Part shown: positions 25,953 through 35,307 of the stretch, piece by piece | How positions within the stretch are numbered: position 1 is the stretch's first letter | Layout of the letters: each line of letters opens with the position of its first letter | DNA from: Bin87 sp965203855 | GTDB taxonomy: Bacteria > Chloroflexota > Dehalococcoidia > Lucifugimonadales > UBA3495 | Reading direction: 5' to 3' | DNA: 64,000 nt | NCBI GenBank assembly: GCA_965203855.1 | Contig: CBDBDN010000005.1 | Location: forward strand, 372,001-436,000 | Program-made: the position numbers and the translations under genes | The notes under the pieces: model-generated | What the model saw: the letters and a program-made list of their open reading frames with translations, nothing else | The model's database searches: none | Told to the model about the DNA's origin: nothing

Positions 25953-26286
25953 GGACGAAATGGACGGACAGCAGGCTGGGGCGCGCCGGGTTGACTTGTC
26001 GGCGCGGGATCGGGCGTGGACGCTGGATATTATCCGCCGGCGATTGCCGGATGCGGTCATTTGGGTGTACGGATCCCGCGTTACGGGCAACGCGCGCCGC
26101 TATTCGGATCTGGATCTGCTGCTGGATAACGGCGGGCAGCCGATACCGGGCGCAGTGATGGGCCATCTGGACGCGGATTTTGACGAATCCAGCCTGCCGA
26201 TAATCGTTGACCTGCACGATATGGCGGCGACAGATGCCGACTTTCTGAAGCGCATTGCAGGGGATTTTTTGAGGCTGGACGGTTAG
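25942..26286 (+). CDS. MNT-domain nucleotidyltransferase (MntA-like antitoxin)
   Basis: 114 residues with VYGSRVTGNARRYSDLDLLL, the GS-x10-DxD minimal nucleotidyltransferase signature, and a third Asp in IIVDLHD. The ATG at 25942 lies within the HEPN gene, as in many HepT/MntA pairs. Expected role: AMPylation of the HEPN protein. Confidence 0.9.
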   Translation: MADRDEMDGQQAGARRVDLSARDRAWTLDIIRRRLPDAVIWVYGSRVTGNARRYSDLDLLLDNGGQPIPGAVMGHLDADFDESSLPIIVDLHDMAATDADFLKRIAGDFLRLDG

Positions 26287-26421
26287 CTAGGCGTAGAGAT
26301 GCCCGCCGCCGCTAGCGTGGCCAGCGATGTTCGTCTGATTGAACCGCTGTGACGCTGCGGTCATTGACGGGTATTGACGCAATGCTGTACATTCAGGCCA
26401 TCATATAAGAGGAGGTTTCTT

Positions 26422-27528
26422 GTGCAGGCATCATTTCCTACGCTGAGCAAATCTACGGAGCGTGGTCCGGCGCGCCCCGCTGATTTGTCATACCCCGAGG
26501 GAATCGTGCAACTCGGGGAGCTGTTCTGCGGTGCCGGCGGCATGGCATTAGGGGCATCTTGGGCCAAATGCGCGGGCTGGGAATTTCATCACACTTGGGC
26601 AACGGACCAGGATAAGGATGCGTGTGACACCATAGGAAAGTGGGTAGTTCAGTCCGGTCGCATCATAAAATCGGATGTGAAAAACGTTGATTTTTGCCAA
26701 TTGCAAAAGCAACATGGGCAAATCCATGGGCTGGTTTTCGGGTTTCCCTGCAATGATTTCAGCGCGGTTGGAGAGCGTCGCGGTATAGACGGTGAATATG
26801 GGGAGCTGTACAAATACGGCATCAAGGCTCTGAATGCCCTTTCCCCTATGTTTTTTGTTGCGGAGAACGTCAGCGGGCTGTCGTCGGTCAACAAAAAAGC
26901 CGACTTTGAACGCATATTAACAGAGTTACGCTGTTCAGGGGAGGGATATGACGTAGTGCCGCACTTGTATAAATTTGAGCAATATGGCATACCCCAAAAA
27001 AGGCATCGCTACATCATTGTCGGTTTCCGATCTGACACCGGCATCAAATTCGTGCATCCCGCTCCATCAGGTCGTACAAAGACGGCTGATGAAGCTTTGC
27101 AGGGGTTGCCAAGTGACGTTGCTAACAACGAGCGCACTGTGCAAAGCGAGCGCGTCGTAAAGCGGTTGCGTTACATAAAGCCGGGGGAAAATGTATTCAC
27201 CGCCGATTTGCCGGACGACCTGAAGCTGAATATGAAAAGCGGCGCTAAAATCAGCCAAATCTACCGCCGGCTTCGCCCCGATGAACCGTCCTATACGGTA
27301 ACCGCAAGCGGCGGCGGCGGCACTCACTTATACCACTGGAGCGAGCATAGGGCTCTCACCAACCGCGAGCGTGCACGTTTGCAGTCCTTCCCTGACGATT
27401 ATGTGTTCTATGGTGGAAAAGAGAGCGTACGACGCCAGATCGGCATGGCGGTGCCGCCGGAAGGCGCGAAAATTGTGTTTGAGGCGGTGCTTTCGGCAAT
27501 CGTGAATCGTTTCAAAGAGGAGGCTTAA
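26422..27528 (+). CDS. DNA (cytosine-5) methyltransferase
   Basis: 368 residues from GTG 26422, preceded by AGAGGAGG with seven-base spacing. Motifs: I LGELFCGAGGMALGA, IV GFPCNDFS (catalytic Cys in the PC dipeptide), VI VAENVSGL, VIII QKRHRYIIVG, IX/X at TNRERARLQSFPDDY. The target-recognition region lies between 240 and 300. It is followed three bases later by the restriction nuclease. Its base composition is less GC-rich than neighbouring housekeeping genes, suggesting transfer. Confidence 0.94.
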   Translation: MQASFPTLSKSTERGPARPADLSYPEGIVQLGELFCGAGGMALGASWAKCAGWEFHHTWATDQDKDACDTIGKWVVQSGRIIKSDVKNVDFCQLQKQHGQIHGLVFGFPCNDFSAVGERRGIDGEYGELYKYGIKALNALSPMFFVAENVSGLSSVNKKADFERILTELRCSGEGYDVVPHLYKFEQYGIPQKRHRYIIVGFRSDTGIKFVHPAPSGRTKTADEALQGLPSDVANNERTVQSERVVKRLRYIKPGENVFTADLPDDLKLNMKSGAKISQIYRRLRPDEPSYTVTASGGGGTHLYHWSEHRALTNRERARLQSFPDDYVFYGGKESVRRQIGMAVPPEGAKIVFEAVLSAIVNRFKEEA

Positions 27529-27530
27529 CG

Positions 27531-28445
27531 ATGATTACCGAAGATCTGTTCAACGAAATCCTGGTCAAGCCTGTCCACGAAGGCGCGAATGAGTTGCTGG
27601 TCGTCAGCGGATACGCCAACGCCAATATGGCATATCGCCACCTAGCCGAGGATGTCATCAAGGAGAGGGACGTGCGGGTTGCTCTTATCTACGGCATGGC
27701 AGCCAAGGATGGTGTTTCGCTCGCCGACCATGAAGGGTTCAAGCGGCTCGAAGGAAATGGGCTGTTCCAGTGCCATTACCGGCTTGCCCTCCCTGCTGTT
27801 CACAGCAAGGTCTATATCTGGTTGGACAGCGGCCGTCCGATCAAGGCATTTGTCGGTAGTGCCAACTACACCCAGCAAGGATTCGGGCTGGCCAGGAATC
27901 AGGGCGAAGCGATGTCAGAGGCGTCTCCTCAAAGCGCGTTCGATTACTTCGAATTAACGCGGCAAGGATCGATGGAAGCAATGCACGACGACATTGAAGA
28001 TCATGTTCGCTTTCACAGCGGGGGGCAACAACCGAATGGCGATAATGATTGCCACGTCGTTACGCTGTTGGGCAGGGATGGTGAAGTGCAGAGCACTGCG
28101 GGACTGAACTGGGGGCATCGTCACAACAGGAACCGGAATGAAGCCTACATTCAAATTGGGGCGCAACTTGGCAGAGAGGATTTCTTTCCAGCCAGGCCCA
28201 CCAGGTTCACAATCCACGCAGATGATGGAGCGAGCTTTGTAGTTGTGAGGGCGCAAAAGAGTGATCCGGGCGACGCGATAGAAACCCCGGAGGACAACTC
28301 GCTATTGGGGGCATACTTTCGGAACCGAATAGGCGTTCAACCCGGCGAATTTGTGACCAGAGCATTGCTTGAACGGTATGGCCGGACGGACGTCGAGTTC
28401 TGCAAGGTTGACGACGATGAATTTCTGATGGACTTTTCTGTTTAG
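27531..28445 (+). CDS. NgoFVII-like restriction endonuclease (PLD superfamily)
   Basis: 304 residues. The N-terminal half carries a phospholipase-D-type active site (HSKVYIWLDSG and FVGSANYTQQG), as in NgoFVII/BfiI-like nucleases that cut without metal. The C-terminal half, likely DNA recognition, lacks clear motifs. It directly follows the methyltransferase. NgoFVII recognises GCSGC; whether this one shares that site cannot be read from the sequence. Confidence 0.88.
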   Translation: MITEDLFNEILVKPVHEGANELLVVSGYANANMAYRHLAEDVIKERDVRVALIYGMAAKDGVSLADHEGFKRLEGNGLFQCHYRLALPAVHSKVYIWLDSGRPIKAFVGSANYTQQGFGLARNQGEAMSEASPQSAFDYFELTRQGSMEAMHDDIEDHVRFHSGGQQPNGDNDCHVVTLLGRDGEVQSTAGLNWGHRHNRNRNEAYIQIGAQLGREDFFPARPTRFTIHADDGASFVVVRAQKSDPGDAIETPEDNSLLGAYFRNRIGVQPGEFVTRALLERYGRTDVEFCKVDDDEFLMDFSV

Positions 28446-28453
28446 GAAATCCG

Positions 28454-28870
28454 TCAGTTCAGAGGCGGCAGGATCTCTTTGAGCAATACCGCCAATTTTT
28501 CACCGGATCGAGTCAGGCATTCCCAAACCACTAGGACTGTCCATCCATCTCTCTCCAGTGATTCGTATGCCATCCGATCCCGAGCAACGTTGCGCTCGAA
28601 TTTTCGTTGCCAATAGATAGCGTTGGTTTTGGGTGTTGTAGCGTGGCGGCAACCCGAATGGCGATGCCAGAAACAGCCGTTGACGAATATGACTGTACGA
28701 TGGCGTGGCATGACAATATCCGGCTTACCCGGCATATCCTTGACGTGAAGCCGATAGCGGTAGCCGGCCCTATGTATCAGGGAACGCACCCGAAGCTCCG
28801 GTGATGTATCCCGGCTTCGGATGCGAGACATATTCAAACTACGCTCTGCGGGTGAACGATCATCGGCCAT
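28454..28870 (-). CDS. vsr: Very short patch repair endonuclease Vsr
   Basis: 138 residues. The family core is intact: NMSRIRSRDTSPEL at the N-terminus, GKPDIVMPRHRTVIFVNGCF with the catalytic Asp, and WHRHSGC. Vsr nicks 5' of T in T:G mismatches arising from 5-methylcytosine deamination, so it pairs naturally with the methyltransferase. It is convergent to the nuclease gene with an 8-base gap. ATG 28870 fits the family N-terminus; an upstream extension to 28966 does not. Confidence 0.94.
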   Translation of the reverse strand: MADDRSPAERSLNMSRIRSRDTSPELRVRSLIHRAGYRYRLHVKDMPGKPDIVMPRHRTVIFVNGCFWHRHSGCRHATTPKTNAIYWQRKFERNVARDRMAYESLERDGWTVLVVWECLTRSGEKLAVLLKEILPPLN

Positions 28871-29179
28871 GATGTTCACTTTTCCCGTACTAGTTGCTTG
28901 GATTTTAGCTAGGCGGAACAAAGACGGCGCGGGTATCCCCTTAACTTGGTATTCCCTCAATGCCATATGCGATGACGGCGGCGGTTAGCGGTACTATTAT
29001 TGTCAGCGCGCCCAGCCCGGCGGCCAAGTTCTGTTGCCAGACGGCACTGGCGCCGGCGGTTGCTTACGGAAGTTTTGCGGCTGGGCATACTGCGCCGGCA
29101 GTGGTGCCGGGAGCCGACGGTAACCGCCGCCAAGAAAACGGGGCCGCCGGATTAGGGGGCGATGACTAGCCGGGGTAGG
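28871..29179. other. Gap between vsr and the aminotransferase fusion
   Basis: No supported gene. One minus-strand stretch (29060-28942) encodes a short hydrophobic segment ending TAAVIAYGIEGIPS, possibly the tail of a lost membrane protein, but it has no start codon or ribosome site. Confidence 0.4.
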
Positions 29180-31006
29180 CTAACGGGCGACTGGAACGCG
29201 CGTCATCTTGTCAATCTGCGCCGCCAGCACCGGAATTAGCCGTTCCAGCTGTTCCCGTTGCACTTCTCCCAGCAGGCAGATTTGTAGCCAGTTGCGGTCG
29301 CGGAGGTAGCCGCTGGCGTAGGAGGTGTAAAAGCCGTGGGCTTCCAAGGCGCGGCCCAATTGGGCCGCGTCCACTGCGGCGGCGTTTGACGCTACGGAGT
29401 CCGCGGCGACGGAGTCAGTAGCGGCGTCGTAGTTCGCATCCGTGTTTCCGGCGGCGGGGAAGGCGATGGTGGTTACGGCGCCCATGCATTCGTCCTCTGC
29501 GGGGAGCAGGGTCAGGCCCAGCTCTTGCAGCTGTTGGCGTACCCGGCGGCCGGCGGCGTCAATTTGGGCGAGCAGCGCGTCGGATTGGCGTTGCAGGCCG
29601 GCGTCCAAGGCGGCCAGCAGGTTGGATGACAGAGTAAAGGGCACCGTGCCGCTGTCGGCGCCGGCGCAGTGCAGGCCCAAATCCAAGTAGCGCGGCAGGG
29701 TCTGGTCGGGTTGCGGCAGCTCGGCGCAGAACGCCAGGCCGAGGCCGGGATAGGCGGCCAGTCCTTTGCCGCTGGCGCCGCTGGCCAGCCAGACATCTTT
29801 CAAGTCAACGGGAACCGCTCCGATGCTGCTGATGCAGTCCAGAGCCAGGCGGGTATCGTGGCGCTGGCAGATTGCCTTGATGCGGGAAAGGTCGGCCAAG
29901 GCGCCGGTGGAAGTTTCGCAGTGCACCATCCAGAGCCAGCCGTCGGGGTTGGCGGCCACGGCGTCCTCAATGCGGCGGTAATCCAGCGGCGTCCCCCATT
30001 CCTGCCGCAGCGCGGAGTAGCGCAGTCCAAAACGGTCGGCGTGGTCGCAGAGACGGCTGCCGAACTCGCCGGCGGCGACGATGACGCCGGGCCGGCCCAA
30101 GCGGGAAAGCTGGGCGGCGACTACATCGTTGGCCATAGTGCCGGAGCCGACCATTACGGCGGCATAGTTGGCGTTGGTGAGCTGGCAGAGACGGCGGCGC
30201 ACGCGCAGCATCAGAGCGGCGAATTCGGGGGAACGATGCGACAGGGGCGGCTGTCGGAAGGCTTCGGTAACGGCGTCCGGCATGGCTACCGGCCCGGGCG
30301 TCAGGATGACGGGCGCGGCGGCCGGCGCGGAAACGGCGTCGTGAAAGAGGCCGGCGAACTCCATACCGACATTGCCAACCGGACGGTACATCGGCTGGTA
30401 GGGGGCGGCGTCATCGCCGACTACAGGGCCGAAAGGGATGAATCCGATGCGGCGGTACAGCTGCTGCTGGGCGACGCGGCCCGACATTACGACATAATCG
30501 TAGCCGCTTTCCTGGCAGTGCCGCGCCATCATGGTGAGCAGTCCTTGCAGGACGCGGGTGCGGCGCATATCGGGGCGCACAGCGAGCAGGCGGACTTCGC
30601 AGAGGGATGCGCCGCTGGCCTGGGGCAGGTATTTTTCCAGGCGTCCCAGTTTTTCGTCCAGCGAGAAAGGACGGCGGTCGCGGGCGCATACCATGCCGAC
30701 GAGTTCCGGCCCGCGCCGGCAGATAAAATAGGTGTTTTCGCGGTGAAAGCGGTCGACGAGGGTGCGGTCGGAGTTGGCGGCGTGGGCGTGCTGGGGCACT
30801 TCCTCGACGAAAGATGCGTAATTGAGCTGGGAGATTTCGGCGAATTCCCAGTCCTGGTCGGCCTGCTTGAACACGAGGCCGGCGGCGTTGAGGCAATGCC
30901 CGTTGGCGGCGCCGGCAGCAGCGGAGCCGTTGCCGCTGCGGACTTGCGGCATAGCGACGCGCGGCCCGCCGGCAGTGGCCGTAATCTGTTGCGTCAAGTC
31001 GGTCAT
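29180..31006 (-). CDS. GNAT acetyltransferase - class V aminotransferase fusion
   Basis: 608 residues. Residues ~45-230 form a GNAT-like domain (VRLLAVRPDMRRTRVLQGLL acetyl-CoA loop region, then YRRIGFIPFGPVV). Residues ~240-600 are a class V PLP aminotransferase of the AGXT/AEPT kind: LTPGPVAMPDAV, GSGTMANDVVAA, DCISSIGAVPVDL, and the PLP Lys in ASGKGLAAYPGL. An Asp/Ala/Ser-rich insert lies near 540. The aminotransferase probably uses small amino acids or aminoalkylphosphonates with a 2-oxo acid; the fusion suggests amine transfer followed by N-acylation, which is inference. Confidence 0.85.
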   Translation of the reverse strand: MTDLTQQITATAGGPRVAMPQVRSGNGSAAAGAANGHCLNAAGLVFKQADQDWEFAEISQLNYASFVEEVPQHAHAANSDRTLVDRFHRENTYFICRRGPELVGMVCARDRRPFSLDEKLGRLEKYLPQASGASLCEVRLLAVRPDMRRTRVLQGLLTMMARHCQESGYDYVVMSGRVAQQQLYRRIGFIPFGPVVGDDAAPYQPMYRPVGNVGMEFAGLFHDAVSAPAAAPVILTPGPVAMPDAVTEAFRQPPLSHRSPEFAALMLRVRRRLCQLTNANYAAVMVGSGTMANDVVAAQLSRLGRPGVIVAAGEFGSRLCDHADRFGLRYSALRQEWGTPLDYRRIEDAVAANPDGWLWMVHCETSTGALADLSRIKAICQRHDTRLALDCISSIGAVPVDLKDVWLASGASGKGLAAYPGLGLAFCAELPQPDQTLPRYLDLGLHCAGADSGTVPFTLSSNLLAALDAGLQRQSDALLAQIDAAGRRVRQQLQELGLTLLPAEDECMGAVTTIAFPAAGNTDANYDAATDSVAADSVASNAAAVDAAQLGRALEAHGFYTSYASGYLRDRNWLQICLLGEVQREQLERLIPVLAAQIDKMTRVPVAR

Positions 31007-31085
31007 AAGCGGTTCCGCCCCAGCCGGATAGCATCGGCAGCGTTAGTTTGCCAGAAAATTGCCGGGTTGGGCAAGTATCAGCAGC

Positions 31086-31425
31086 CGATATGATTGCAGA
31101 ATCAAATTAGCAGCGTTCCTCCGGGCCGCCGTTGGGTAGTTGATTGGGCAAAGCCGTTCTCTGATCGATTTACATCGGCGGCTGCCGTGCCGGCGCATAT
31201 TAACATAAAATGCAACCGGAGATTGCCCAGAACGGGCCGCCGCATCGGGAACGGGATATATTTACCATAGCGGGGACGATATACGCTATTGACCGGCTGC
31301 GCTATAATACGGCAAATATCCATTCGGCGGCGTTGCGTCGGCAAACTTGCCGGCATCAGGAAGCCGATTGCCGGCGGGTTTGCCGGCGCAACGCCCTGCC
31401 GGACGGCTTGACGGAGGTAACGGTT
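31086..31425. other. Divergent intergenic region
   Basis: Separates the leftward fusion gene from the rightward VOC gene. TATAAT occurs at 31303-31308 without a well-spaced -35. GCCGGC-rich inverted repeats lie at 31347-31396. No gene seen. Confidence 0.4.
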
Positions 31426-31917
31426 ATGTCTTACACACCGAAACAGCTGGGGCATCTGGTCATCAAGGTGCGGGATGTGGAGCGCAGCGTGGAGTTTTAC
31501 AGGAACATACTGGGGCTGACGGTGATGACGGCGCGTCCCGGCGGGATGACATTTCTGTCCGCCGACACTACGATGTCGCACGAGCTGGCGCTGGTGCCGC
31601 TGGGGATGGATGCGCCCGGGCCGGAGGAGCGCCGGGTGGGGCTGGCGCATATGGCGTGGCAGATGAATTCGTTCCGCGACCTGAAAGAGCTGTACCAGCG
31701 GTGCAAGGACAACGGCGTCCGCATCAAGCGGCTGGGCGACCACGGCATTTCGATGGGCGTGTACATTTACGATCCGGACGACAACGAGATTGAGATTTAC
31801 TACGAGTCGCCGGAGACGGAATGGGGGAACAAGGACGGGTTTCTGTTTGAGGGGAATTTCCCGTGGCAGCTGGATCCGGTTGAGGAGCCGGCATTGGCGG
31901 GCGCGAGCGCCGACTGA
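31426..31917 (+). CDS. VOC-superfamily dioxygenase-like protein
   Basis: 163 residues with GGAGG eight bases before ATG 31426. Vicinal-oxygen-chelate pattern: metal His in LGHLVIKVRD, second His in VGLAHMAWQ, and Glu in NEIEIYYES. The GVYIYDPDDNEIEIYYE strand is typical of extradiol dioxygenase-like members. Substrate unknown. Confidence 0.88.
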   Translation: MSYTPKQLGHLVIKVRDVERSVEFYRNILGLTVMTARPGGMTFLSADTTMSHELALVPLGMDAPGPEERRVGLAHMAWQMNSFRDLKELYQRCKDNGVRIKRLGDHGISMGVYIYDPDDNEIEIYYESPETEWGNKDGFLFEGNFPWQLDPVEEPALAGASAD

Positions 31918-32033
31918 ACGGCCAGCGCCCGCGCGTCAAAGTCGCCAGCGCGGGGTCGGGGCGAATTAGCTGCGATTCGTACCCGTCCCGCGCTGCCGTT
32001 GCCATTGCCGTTGCCGAACTTGGCGGCCCGATT

Positions 32034-32522
32034 ATGACTACGCTGCCGCCGGCGGACGAGCCGGATATTTACGAATCGTTGCTGAACGCAATGGTGCAAG
32101 CAAGCGGCACGATGCGGGCGGCCAACGCCGCTTACGCCGCCGCACTGCAACCGATGCGCCAGGCTATGGAAAGGATTGGGCGGCATACTGCGCTGCTGGA
32201 ACAGGTTGGCGAGTTGTCCGACCGGGCGTCGGCGGCGTCAAGGGAAGCGTTGGCGATGCCGCTCCGGGACAGCCCGGAACGGATGCGGCAAGCGGCGGCA
32301 ATGTTCGGGCAGGCCGCCGAGCTGCACCGGGAAGCGGCGGTTACGGCACGGGAGATCCATTTTTCAATGTTGCAGGCCAGTCCGTTGCTGATGCAGGGCA
32401 TTGAGATGCTGCTGGCGGCATCAGAGGAGCATCGCATCGGGCTGGAACGGGCGGTTACGCTGCTGCAACAGGCGCGGCGGCATCAAAGCAACGGCGGGTC
32501 GCCGGACGCGGCGGCGGCGTAG
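32034..32522 (+). CDS. Helical twin protein 1
   Basis: 162 residues, no known family. Almost entirely helical, rich in Ala, Met, Glu and Arg with heptad-like spacing, no membrane segment or signal peptide. Its first 15 residues (MTTLPPADEPDIYES) and last ten (NGGSPDAAAA) are identical to those of twin 2, as is MQGIEMLLAASE with one change. The middle differs strongly. Confidence 0.75.
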   Translation: MTTLPPADEPDIYESLLNAMVQASGTMRAANAAYAAALQPMRQAMERIGRHTALLEQVGELSDRASAASREALAMPLRDSPERMRQAAAMFGQAAELHREAAVTAREIHFSMLQASPLLMQGIEMLLAASEEHRIGLERAVTLLQQARRHQSNGGSPDAAAA

Positions 32523-32610
32523 TAGCTTTTCATCCCCTGTATCCTCCACCGTCCTAATATAGTCCCACATAGCCCCTCCATCTAACCCCACCCTACCGGA
32601 CTGATCTATT

Positions 32611-33099
32611 ATGACAACGCTGCCGCCGGCGGATGAGCCGGATATTTACGAATCGCGGGCCAATGCCTTGATGGAAGCCAGCGCGGGGATTCGTCAAGCC
32701 AACGAACTGGGTTTCGCCGCCCTGGAGCCGATTGACCGGGCGATTGAGTTGACTATTAACAACCCGGCATTGTTGCAGCAGGCCCGCGAATTGTGGGGAC
32801 GGGCCTGGGAATTGCGGGAGCAGGCTAACGGGTTGCCCCGGCAAGACCGCGACGCCGGCATTGAGCAGGCTGAAGGGCTGCGCCGGCAGGCCGATGCGTT
32901 GACCAGCCGGGCCATTGCACTATCCGACCAGGCTCATGCCGCCGTGCTGGAGGGTAGGCCATTGATGCGGCAAGGCATAGAGATGCTGATGGCCGCATCC
33001 GAAACCCATCGGGTGGCTTTGGAACGGGCGGCTACGCTGATGACTGCTACCCGGCGTCCGTCCGGCAACGGCGGGTCGCCGGATGCGGCGGCGGCGTAG
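32611..33099 (+). CDS. Helical twin protein 2
   Basis: 162 residues, the same length as twin 1, and the product of a tandem duplication. Residues 16-110 are highly diverged from twin 1 while both ends and the MRQGIEMLMAASETHRVALE segment are conserved, suggesting two fixed interaction ends and a variable core. No ribosome site stands out before either gene. Confidence 0.75.
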   Translation: MTTLPPADEPDIYESRANALMEASAGIRQANELGFAALEPIDRAIELTINNPALLQQARELWGRAWELREQANGLPRQDRDAGIEQAEGLRRQADALTSRAIALSDQAHAAVLEGRPLMRQGIEMLMAASETHRVALERAATLMTATRRPSGNGGSPDAAAA

Positions 33100-33147
33100 T
33101 GGATGTGGGCATATTCGCCGTCATGCCGGTGTCCGGCGGCGTCCGCT

Positions 33148-33250
33148 GCTACGGTGATGGAATCAGCAGCCATAGATTCCGGCTTGCGCCGGAATGGCGG
33201 TTGCAGGGGCGTTGGAATGACGATTGTAAGTATGTCGGAATGGTGGTTGC
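33148..33250 (+). repeat. Dispersed repeat upstream of nadB
   Basis: Long head form (CAGCAGCCATAGATTCCGG with TTGC loop) and two GGAATG-type tail units. Confidence 0.8.
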
Positions 33251-33265
33251 AGGAGCATTACGCTA

Positions 33266-34843
33266 TTGGTTGAAATGCGTTACGACTGCATTATTATTGG
33301 CAGCGGGATTGCCGGGCTGAATGCGGCGCTGCTGGCGGCGCAGCGGGGCCGCGTCCTGGTGATTACCAAGGGGCGGATTGACGACTGCAACAGCCGCTAT
33401 GCCCAAGGGGGAATTGCCGCCGCCGTGGGGCCGGGCGATTCGGCGACGCTGCATCATCGGGATACGCTGGAGGCCGGGGCCGGCTTGTGCGATGCGGACG
33501 CCGCCGCGGTACTGACCGCGCAAGGGCCAGAGAGCATCGCGCAACTCATCCGCTGGGGCGTGCCTTTTGACACGACGCACGGGGAGATTGCGCTGGGATT
33601 AGAGGGGGCGCACAGCCGTCCGCGCATCCTGCACGCCGGCGGGGACGCTACCGGGCGGCACATTGAGGATACTCTGGCGGAACGGGTGCGGTCGGCGCCG
33701 GGCATTACGGTGCTGGAATACACTCACGCCATTGCCATCGGCGTGGATAACGGGGCGGCGGCGGGAGTAGAAACGCTAGACGCCATCAGCGGAGAACGCC
33801 GCACTTTCGGCAGCGGCGCAGTAGTAATCAGCTCCGGCGGCGCCGGGCAGCTGTATCGCTATACAACCAATCCGGAGGTGGCTACTGGCGATGGGGTAGC
33901 ATTGGCTTTCCGCGCCGGGGCCGAGGTAATGGATCTGGAGTTTTATCAGTTTCATCCGACGGCGCTGTGGCTGGAGGGGGCGCCGGCCTTTTTGCTGTCG
34001 GAGGCGATGCGGGGCGAAGGGGCGGTACTTCGCAATGCCGCCGGCGACTGCTTTATGGAGGGTTATCACGCGCAGGGGGATTTGGCGCCCCGGGATGCGG
34101 TAGCGCGGGCTATCGCCGCCGAAATGGAGCAGGCGGGCGGGCAGCCGGTTACGCTGGACATATCGCATCGGCCGGCCGATGCCGTGGCAAGTCGTTTTCC
34201 GACCATCTATCGGCAGTGCCTGGAATACGGGCTGGACATTACGCGAGAGCCGATTCCGGTGGCGCCGGCGGCGCATTATATGATGGGCGGCGTCCGCATT
34301 GACACTTGGGGGCGCACCAGCATACCCGGCCTGTACGCCTGCGGCGAGGCGGCTTGCTCCGGGGTGCATGGCGCCAACCGGCTGGCGAGCAACTCGTTGC
34401 TGGACACGCTGGTTTATTCGCAGCGGCTGGCGCAGGCGCTGCGGTGCGATGCGCCGGAGTATCGGGCCGGCGGGGATGGCGATGACGATGACGACGGCAA
34501 CCTGCGGGCGGGATTGCCGGAGCGGGCGATGGTGTGCGCCAGCGTGCCGGCAAGGGGCCGGGAAAGTTTGCAGGATTTGATGTGGCGCAACGCCGGCATT
34601 GCGCGCAACGGGACGCGGCTGCTGCTGACGGCGCGCATTCTGAATTTGTGGCAGCGCACGATGCCGGCGCCGGAGACGGCGGCGGATTATGAGCTGCGGA
34701 ATATGCTGACCGCCGCGCGTCTGATTACCGAGGCGGCATTGCATCGCCGGGAGAGCCGGGGCGCGCACTATCGCGAGGATTTTGCGGAGCAGTCGCCGGA
34801 ATGGCGGCGGCACATTGTGCTGCGGCAGGCCGGGCATCAATGA
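33266..34843 (+). CDS. nadB: L-aspartate oxidase NadB
   Basis: 525 residues. NadB oxidises L-aspartate to iminoaspartate, the first step of de novo NAD synthesis. FAD-binding GSGIAGLNAALLAA, the active-site HPTALWLEG region, MMGGVRIDTWGRTSIPGLYA and SGVHGANRLASNSLLD are all family features. An Asp-rich insert (GDGDDDDDGN) interrupts the linker near 410. AGGAG is ten bases before TTG 33266; ATG 33275 is the alternative. nadA and nadC are not nearby. Confidence 0.94.
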   Translation: MVEMRYDCIIIGSGIAGLNAALLAAQRGRVLVITKGRIDDCNSRYAQGGIAAAVGPGDSATLHHRDTLEAGAGLCDADAAAVLTAQGPESIAQLIRWGVPFDTTHGEIALGLEGAHSRPRILHAGGDATGRHIEDTLAERVRSAPGITVLEYTHAIAIGVDNGAAAGVETLDAISGERRTFGSGAVVISSGGAGQLYRYTTNPEVATGDGVALAFRAGAEVMDLEFYQFHPTALWLEGAPAFLLSEAMRGEGAVLRNAAGDCFMEGYHAQGDLAPRDAVARAIAAEMEQAGGQPVTLDISHRPADAVASRFPTIYRQCLEYGLDITREPIPVAPAAHYMMGGVRIDTWGRTSIPGLYACGEAACSGVHGANRLASNSLLDTLVYSQRLAQALRCDAPEYRAGGDGDDDDDGNLRAGLPERAMVCASVPARGRESLQDLMWRNAGIARNGTRLLLTARILNLWQRTMPAPETAADYELRNMLTAARLITEAALHRRESRGAHYREDFAEQSPEWRRHIVLRQAGHQ

Positions 34844-34844
34844 C

Positions 34845-35307
34845 AGCATGGATGGAGGGGATGGACGGGATGGGGTTTGATTACACCGACAGACAGGATG
34901 GACAGGATTTTGGATTTGGCTATGGGGCGGGATTCCGGCGCCAGCCGGAATGACGGGTCTGCGGAGTTTGGTATGACGGTGAATTTGGCGATAGGCTTTA
35001 GCTAAACTCTGCGGTTCTGCCTTACAAGCGGCTCTGGCTTGCGCCCGGAATCGTTGCGCCGAACTGCTGCCCGGATTATCCCGGATTGGGGGGATACTAG
35101 ATATTGTTATGGGCGGCGGCCGGGGTACGAATCGGTTGGTTGGGGTTGGCCTCTGCTGGGGGCGGCGGCGGCGGGCAGTCCGATTTTGCGGCAACTTGCG
35201 CCAACATAAGATTGGGTACTTTTTCAAAGTGGGTAGGAACTATATTTCTAATGCCTTGCCTAGCGGCAGGTTGGGGACGCCCGTAGCATTATCTCCGTAC
35301 CCGAATG
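34845..35307 (+). repeat. Gap upstream of dnaA with repeats
   Basis: 34845-34980 carries a GCATGGATGGAGGGGATGGA module, ACAGACAGGATGGACAGGAT, and a head with a CCAG-type loop. 34981-35307 holds no gene. Only one TTATCC-like word is present, so I do not call an origin. Confidence 0.7.

Noticed and set aside
28960..29169. Small protein of 69 residues on the plus strand
   Set aside because: No ribosome site, Ala/Pro/Gly-rich composition typical of a chance frame in GC-rich DNA.
31286..31308. TTGACC with TATAAT as a promoter for the VOC gene
   Set aside because: The two hexamers are only about 8-10 bases apart, too close for a housekeeping promoter.
35104..35286. Short frame upstream of dnaA
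   Set aside because: No ribosome site or similarity; overlaps the dnaA leader.
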